DNA from: an uncultured Verrucomicrobiota bacterium
Lineage (GTDB): Bacteria > Verrucomicrobiota > Verrucomicrobiia > Chthoniobacterales > SZAS-18
Assembly: GCA_937871685.1 (NCBI GenBank)
Contig: CALMOL010000082.1
Coordinates: forward strand, 23,930 to 34,911
DNA length: 10,982 nucleotides
Direction: 5' to 3'
Position numbers and translations under genes: made by a program. Of this stretch, positions 7,546 through 10,982 are shown one piece after another (the stretch's first letter is position 1; the number at the start of each line of letters is the position of its first letter). The notes under the pieces are model-generated. The model worked only from the letters and a program-made list of their open reading frames with translations, was not told where the DNA came from and made no database searches.

Positions 7546-8625
7546 TTACGGCTTGAGGCTTTCCTCGACCATCTCTTCCACCCTGCCCACTACCCTATCG
7601 GTCCCGTTGAAATCATTCCCCACTAGTTTGGCGCGATATTCCGCCAGCCGGTGCTCGAAGGTGGCCAGCAGCGCGGGCGTCAGGCGCAGGCGCGTCACGA
7701 AGTCGCCCCAGCCGGCGGCGCGGACATGCCACGCGTTGAGGAACTGCTCGAAGAGCATCGGCACCGGGCAACACAGGACGGGCTTGCCGTAGTGGAGCGC
7801 CTCGCACAGGACGTTGTGGCCGCCGTTGATCACCGCGAAGGCGCTCGACGCCAAGTCCTCCAGCAGCCGGCGCGCGTCGAAGGGACGGAACGTCACGCGG
7901 CCCTCGCGCGTGTCGGATTCCACGGGGAAGCCATACACGACGGCCTCGCGCGCGCTCCCCGCCAGCGCCTCGACCACCGCGCGCGAGGTGGCGCTCGTCT
8001 GGTAGCAGAAGATCTTCTCGCCCTCGCTCGGCGTGATCTCGGTGACGGCCGGCCGCAGCACCGGCGGGAGCAATTCGTCGGTGTAGCCGCGGCGCGCGCG
8101 CTCGGGCTTCAGCGGCGGATGGTAGCAGGAGACGATCAGGTTGTGCTTGGTGCGGTCGAAGAGCGCGCGGTCGCTCCAATACGCGAGGCGCCACGCCCAC
8201 CGCTGGCCGGCGGGCGTGGCGTAGTCGCACGCCACGAGGAGCTTGGAATGGTCCACGCCCACGCACGGCAAACCAGCGCGCTCGCACGCGAAGGGCGTGA
8301 AGAACTCGCGGTCGCACAGCGCGAGATCCGGCCGCCATGCCCCGATGAGCGCGCGGATTTGCGCCGCCACCCTCGGCACCTCCAGCACGCGCGCGCCGAT
8401 CTGCCCGGCCGCCTTCCGCACCGAGACACGCCCGCGGTGATGCGCCGCCGTCCGCAGCACCGGCACCTCCAGGCACGGGAAGCGCCCGGCCAAGTCCTCC
8501 GGCACGCGCCCGCCGCCGACGAAGTGAAACTCGTGCCCCCGGGCCGCCAGGCGCTCCGCGATGGCCAGCGAGCGCATGATGTGCCCGTGGGTGTTGCCCA
8601 TCACGGCGTAGAGGAAGCGGGCCAC
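7546..8625 (-). CDS. Glycosyltransferase, MurG/GT1-like (GT-B fold)
   Basis: A complete 359-residue glycosyltransferase, probably soluble or peripherally membrane-bound. The N-terminal half opens with the first Rossmann strand and glycine-rich loop RFLYAVMGNTHGHIMRSLAIAERL (shown here in two parts: RFLYAVMGNTHGH at 3-15, then IMRSLAIAERL). The acceptor-side domain runs to about residue 195. The nucleotide-sugar domain follows, with the donor-binding signature INGGHNVLCEALHYGKP (266-282) and PMLFEQFLNAWHV (289-301), the pattern seen in MurG and MGT-type enzymes. There is no membrane segment. The start is GTG at 8625, which immediately precedes the first beta strand. The next in-frame ATG (residue 9) would delete part of that strand. 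No Shine-Dalgarno is visible. It is divergent from the 8818 operon, and is on the same strand as the exporter genes but 407 bp upstream of them. Donor and acceptor are not predictable. It is probably not MurG itself, since no cell-wall genes are adjacent. Confidence 0.9.
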   Translation of the reverse strand: MARFLYAVMGNTHGHIMRSLAIAERLAARGHEFHFVGGGRVPEDLAGRFPCLEVPVLRTAAHHRGRVSVRKAAGQIGARVLEVPRVAAQIRALIGAWRPDLALCDREFFTPFACERAGLPCVGVDHSKLLVACDYATPAGQRWAWRLAYWSDRALFDRTKHNLIVSCYHPPLKPERARRGYTDELLPPVLRPAVTEITPSEGEKIFCYQTSATSRAVVEALAGSAREAVVYGFPVESDTREGRVTFRPFDARRLLEDLASSAFAVINGGHNVLCEALHYGKPVLCCPVPMLFEQFLNAWHVRAAGWGDFVTRLRLTPALLATFEHRLAEYRAKLVGNDFNGTDRVVGRVEEMVEESLKP

Positions 8626-8637
8626 GAGAGAAGTTCT

Positions 8638-8798
8638 AAGCTTCAGGATTCAAGCTTCAAGGAAGGGCGAAGCAAGGAAGGCAGAAAGGCTCAAGCCCGC
8701 CGCCGACAAGCCGGGTGCATCCGCGCCGACCTCGGCTCATCTTTTCCCGCTCTTTTTTCCCCTTCGCCCTTTCCGCCCTTCCTTGAAGCTTGAAGCTT
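8638..8798. repeat. Inverted repeat of AAGCTTC heptamer words in the divergent gap
   Basis: Bases 8649-8669 and 8774-8794 are exact 21-bp reverse complements. Both contain AAGCTTCAAGGAAGGGCG when read outward to inward from their own strand. The left arm is a heptamer chain: AAGTTCT (8631), AAGCTTC (8638), AGGATTC (8645), AAGCTTC (8652), AAGGAAG (8659). The right arm, read on the - strand from 8798, gives AAGCTTC, AAGCTTC, AAGGAAG. The arms are 104 bp apart, and that spacer presumably carries the two divergent promoters, though I could not pick a convincing -35/-10. The right arm ends about 23 bp before the start codon at 8818, and the left arm lies 6-40 bp upstream of the GTG at 8625. Confidence 0.85.
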
Positions 8799-8817
8799 GG
8801 GGCTTTCGGTCTTTTCC

Positions 8818-9321
8818 ATGCTCCGCCTCCGCCGTCTCCAGGCCGCCCTCGCGCTCGTGCTCGCGGGCACGCTGGCGCTCGGCTTGGTCTCGGGCGTGCG
8901 CGGCTCGGGCGGCGAGGTGTTTCCCTTCGCGTCGTGGTTCCTCTTCTCGCTCGTGCCGGACCGCGTCACCACCTACGAGCTGCGCGTGCGCCAGTTCGAT
9001 GGGCGGACGTTCGACCCGCCCCGCGCCCTCGCCGCGGTGGAAAACCTCGCCGGCTCGCCCCGCTCGGCCACCACCTTCGAGGCGGTGCAGCGCTACGCGC
9101 AAAGCGTCCGGGACGGTGATGAGGCGCGGCAGGCCGCCACATGGCAGGCGCTGTGCGCGCGCATGGTGCGCTTCGATCTCCTGCGCTTTGAGGTCGTGGA
9201 GCAGACCTTCGACCCGATCGAGCGGTTCCGCGCGGGCCGCGCCGCGGAGCGCGTGGTGGCGGCGGACCTGCGCGCTCGCGCGGAGGGCGTGCCCCGGCCC
9301 GGTTCCGATCCCGCGCCGTGA
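8818..9321 (+). CDS. Small signal-anchored protein paired with a polytopic membrane protein
   Basis: A 167-residue protein of unrecognised family. Residues 8-27 form one strong hydrophobic segment (QAALALVLAGTLALGLVSG) after three to four arginines, so it is an N-terminal anchor or signal peptide with the rest facing the periplasm. Next comes an aromatic motif, FPFASWFLFSLVPDR (35-49), then a mixed alpha/beta stretch and a charged helical C-terminus. The frame stays open to a TTG at 8797, but that lies in the repeat arm. The ATG at 8818 directly precedes the signal-like segment. Its stop overlaps the next start by one base (TGATG at 9319-9323), so translation is probably coupled and the two products probably act together. 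From memory, FPFxxWxLFSxxP-like short proteins occur beside HTTM-type proteins; treat this as a lead, not a family call. Confidence 0.8.
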   Translation: MLRLRRLQAALALVLAGTLALGLVSGVRGSGGEVFPFASWFLFSLVPDRVTTYELRVRQFDGRTFDPPRALAAVENLAGSPRSATTFEAVQRYAQSVRDGDEARQAATWQALCARMVRFDLLRFEVVEQTFDPIERFRAGRAAERVVAADLRARAEGVPRPGSDPAP

Positions 9322-10337
9322 TGCCCGCCGCGTCTTCCTTTTCCTTGCGTCGCTTGGCCCGATGGCTGGCCGGCGACCCGGCGGTCCCGGCTGGTCCGGG
9401 CGCGCTGGATCGGCGCTTCCTGCGCGCGCAGGTCTTGGTGCGGGCGTTCTACGCGTTCGTGCTCTACCTCGCGGTGGTAGAATTGCCGTCGTCGGCCGGC
9501 TTGGCGCAGCCGCGGCGCTGGGCGTTCCTGTGGCCGGTGGCGTGGCTCGATCTTTTCCCGGCCGGCGCGCAGGGCGCGGCGATCCTGGCGCTGCTCGGCC
9601 TCTTCGTGGCGACGAGCCTCGCGGGCGCGCTCTTTGCCGGCTCCCGCGCGGCGCGGATCGCGGCGCTCCTCGGCTTGCTCGAGTGGGTGGCGCTGCGCAA
9701 CTCGGAGGGCAAGATCGGCCACTCGCTGCACCTGCCGGTGCTCGTGGCGCTCGTGCTGGCGTTCCTGCCGCGCGGCTGGGCGCGCGACGACGCCCCGCGC
9801 GGGGCGCGGCTCGGCACGCTGCAAACCTTCGCGGCGGCGCAGGCGATGATCCTTCTCACCTACACGATGTCGGGCTTCGGGAAGATCAGCGGCGGCCTGT
9901 GGGAGCTATTCTCGGGGCGCGCGCATCCTTTTCACCTCGATGGCTTCGCGCGCGTGATCGCGGCGCGCCTGCTCCAAACGCACTCCGAGAGCGGCCCGGG
10001 CGCGTGGCTGATCCTGCATCCGTGGGCGAGCGGTCCTTTGCTGCCGGGGGCGATCTATCTGCAGGCGGCCTCGCTGTGGGTGGCGTTCCGACCGGCGTTG
10101 CACCGACCGTGGGGCGCGTGCCTGATGCTCTTTCATCTCGCCAATTCGTTAATTCTCACGATCCATTTCCCGCATTCCGTCTTCCTGCTCGCGCTCTTCT
10201 TCCTCGCCTCGCCTTTCGCCCCGGCGCGCTTGGAATGGCGGGCGGCGCTTGCGGCGTTGCCGCTTTGGGGCGCGCTTTGGCGCCGGATCGCGGCGCGGCG
10301 CCCATCCCCCGCAGCGGAGGTCGCGCCCGCGGCGTGA
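9321..10337 (+). CDS. Polytopic inner-membrane protein, HTTM-like
   Basis: A 338-residue membrane protein with roughly eight or nine hydrophobic segments, near residues 35-54, 83-105, 110-123, 134-150, 168-186, 238-256, 262-281, 284-297 and 305-320. Conserved-looking polar motifs lie between the segments: RNSEGKIGHSLHL (126-138), SGFGKISGGLWELFSG (184-199) and FHLDGFARVIA (204-214). The His-rich loop and the GKI/W motifs resemble the HTTM (vitamin K-dependent carboxylase-like) and related families. I could not confirm a catalytic residue set, so no enzyme activity is assigned. A GTG at 9318 would add one residue; the ATG at 9321, overlapping the upstream stop, is the natural coupled start. 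The next gene, an MGDG-synthase-like glycosyltransferase, starts 22 nt after the stop codon, which suggests one transcript. Confidence 0.82.
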   Translation: MPAASSFSLRRLARWLAGDPAVPAGPGALDRRFLRAQVLVRAFYAFVLYLAVVELPSSAGLAQPRRWAFLWPVAWLDLFPAGAQGAAILALLGLFVATSLAGALFAGSRAARIAALLGLLEWVALRNSEGKIGHSLHLPVLVALVLAFLPRGWARDDAPRGARLGTLQTFAAAQAMILLTYTMSGFGKISGGLWELFSGRAHPFHLDGFARVIAARLLQTHSESGPGAWLILHPWASGPLLPGAIYLQAASLWVAFRPALHRPWGACLMLFHLANSLILTIHFPHSVFLLALFFLASPFAPARLEWRAALAALPLWGALWRRIAARRPSPAAEVAPAA

Positions 10338-10358
10338 CGGCATCCCCCTTCCCTTTTC

Positions 10359-10982
10359 ATGCGTGTCCTCGTCCTCACGTCCTCCACCGGCGGCGGCCAC
10401 AACATGCGCGCGCGCTCCTTCAAGCAGTGGGCGGAGCGCCGGCCGGACCTCGGGCTGGAGATCACCGTCCATCAGGCGCTCGAGCGCACGCATCCGTGGC
10501 TCGGCCTCGGCGTGTGGGCCTACAACGCGATCCAGCGCCGCGCGCCTTGGCTGCACCAAGTCTATTTCCGCCTGCTCGAATGGACGGCCCCCACCGGCGC
10601 GCCGTGGAAGATCGCCGGGCGCGAGCGGTTCGACCAACTGCTCGACAAGCTCCAGCCGGACGTGGTCCTCTCGGTCCACGCGCATCTCAACCATGGCTTC
10701 TTCGAGCTCGCCCGCCGGTGGCGGCCCGGCGTGCGGTGCGTGACGTATTGCGGCGAACTCTTTGGCGGCTCCGGGTTCTCGCGCCATTGGGTCAATCCAG
10801 CGGCCGACCTTTTCATCGGGGCGGTGGACGAGACCTTCCGCGCCGCGCGCCGCCTTGGCATGCCGGCGGAACGAATCATCGCGGGCGGTTTCCTGCTTCA
10901 CCCGGCGTTCTGGGCGGGCGGGCCGGCGCGCGCGCCGCGCGCCGCGGGCGATCCGTTCACGCTGCTGCTCTCCACCTCGGGC
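10359..10982 (+). CDS. MGDG-synthase/GT28-like glycosyltransferase (3' partial)
   Basis: An open frame from the ATG at 10359 to the right edge gives 208 codons with no stop, and the gene continues outside the window. The N-terminus MRVLVLTSSTGGGHNMRARS is the glycine/histidine loop that opens diacylglycerol glycosyltransferases of the monogalactosyldiacylglycerol-synthase type. Further on, LQPDVVLSVHAHLNHGF and the segment ending in GGFLLHPAFW (about 177-186) match the N-domain of that family. The last residues, TLLLSTSG, are the first strand of the C-terminal nucleotide-sugar domain. This family transfers a sugar from UDP-hexose to a lipid such as diacylglycerol at the inner membrane, so a glycolipid role is likely but not proven. 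No Shine-Dalgarno is seen; the bases before the start are pyrimidine-rich (CCCTTTTC). Confidence 0.9.
   Translation, partial: MRVLVLTSSTGGGHNMRARSFKQWAERRPDLGLEITVHQALERTHPWLGLGVWAYNAIQRRAPWLHQVYFRLLEWTAPTGAPWKIAGRERFDQLLDKLQPDVVLSVHAHLNHGFFELARRWRPGVRCVTYCGELFGGSGFSRHWVNPAADLFIGAVDETFRAARRLGMPAERIIAGGFLLHPAFWAGGPARAPRAAGDPFTLLLSTSG

Noticed and set aside
7651..8793. A + strand open frame of 380 codons antisense to the glycosyltransferase
   Set aside because: The - strand protein has clear GT-B motifs; the antisense translation is Arg/His/Ala-rich and runs into the intergenic repeat.
8626..8817. Sigma-70-type promoters for the divergent genes (for example TTGAAG with TAGAAC about 16 bp downstream on the - strand)
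   Set aside because: The -10 match is poor, and TTGAAG arises repeatedly from the AAGCTTC words, so the match carries little weight.
10149..10901. A - strand open frame of 250 codons at the right end
   Set aside because: It overlaps the HTTM-like gene and the MGDG-synthase-like gene, both of which have recognisable motifs on the + strand.

Overview
The window is high-GC bacterial DNA with dense, GC-biased coding. No rRNA, tRNA, CRISPR array, transposase or integrase is visible. Gram-negative envelope genes point to a diderm: a LolCD-type ABC exporter with a HlyD-type adaptor, plus GT28/MGDG-synthase-type glycosyltransferases. The gaps are filled with iterated short-word repeats of a style I associate with Verrucomicrobiota, and possibly Planctomycetota. 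That assignment is an inference from style, not from a marker gene.

Layout. (1) Positions 2-3301, + strand: one very large protein of unknown function, open at the left edge. It has a small N-terminal helical part, a linker of about 340 residues rich in Pro, Ala and Glu, and a helical C-terminal half of about 640 residues. (2) Positions 3302-3360: the convergent gap, which holds a perfect 9-bp palindrome inside a run of 9-mer words. (3) Positions 3361-7138, - strand: an exporter operon transcribed in the order adaptor (5879-7138), permease (4488-5777), ATPase (3361-4086). The adaptor-permease gap carries an inverted pair of GTGANNN heptamer arrays. The roughly 400-bp permease-ATPase gap carries ten consecutive 21-bp units. 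(4) Positions 7139-7545: a gap with a 17-bp inverted repeat. (5) Positions 7546-8625, - strand: a MurG/GT1-like glycosyltransferase. (6) Positions 8626-8817: a divergent gap with a perfect 21-bp inverted repeat. (7) Positions 8818-10982, + strand: a tight three-gene unit made of a small signal-anchored protein, a polytopic HTTM-like membrane protein whose start overlaps it by one base, and the first 208 codons of an MGDG-synthase-like glycosyltransferase that runs off the right edge.

Functionally, the - and + strand genes suggest an envelope neighbourhood. Two lipid- or nucleotide-sugar-type glycosyltransferases and membrane proteins flank an ABC system whose ATPase and permease look most like the lipoprotein/lipid-extracting LolCD family. 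A joint role in making and moving a glycolipid is an inference.

The most unusual aspect is the non-coding DNA. The convergent gap, both gaps inside the exporter operon, and both gaps around the 7546-8625 gene carry different repeat elements built from iterated 7-mers, 9-mers or 21-mers, four of them arranged as inverted repeats. None of the seven gene starts in the window has a clear Shine-Dalgarno sequence at normal spacing.
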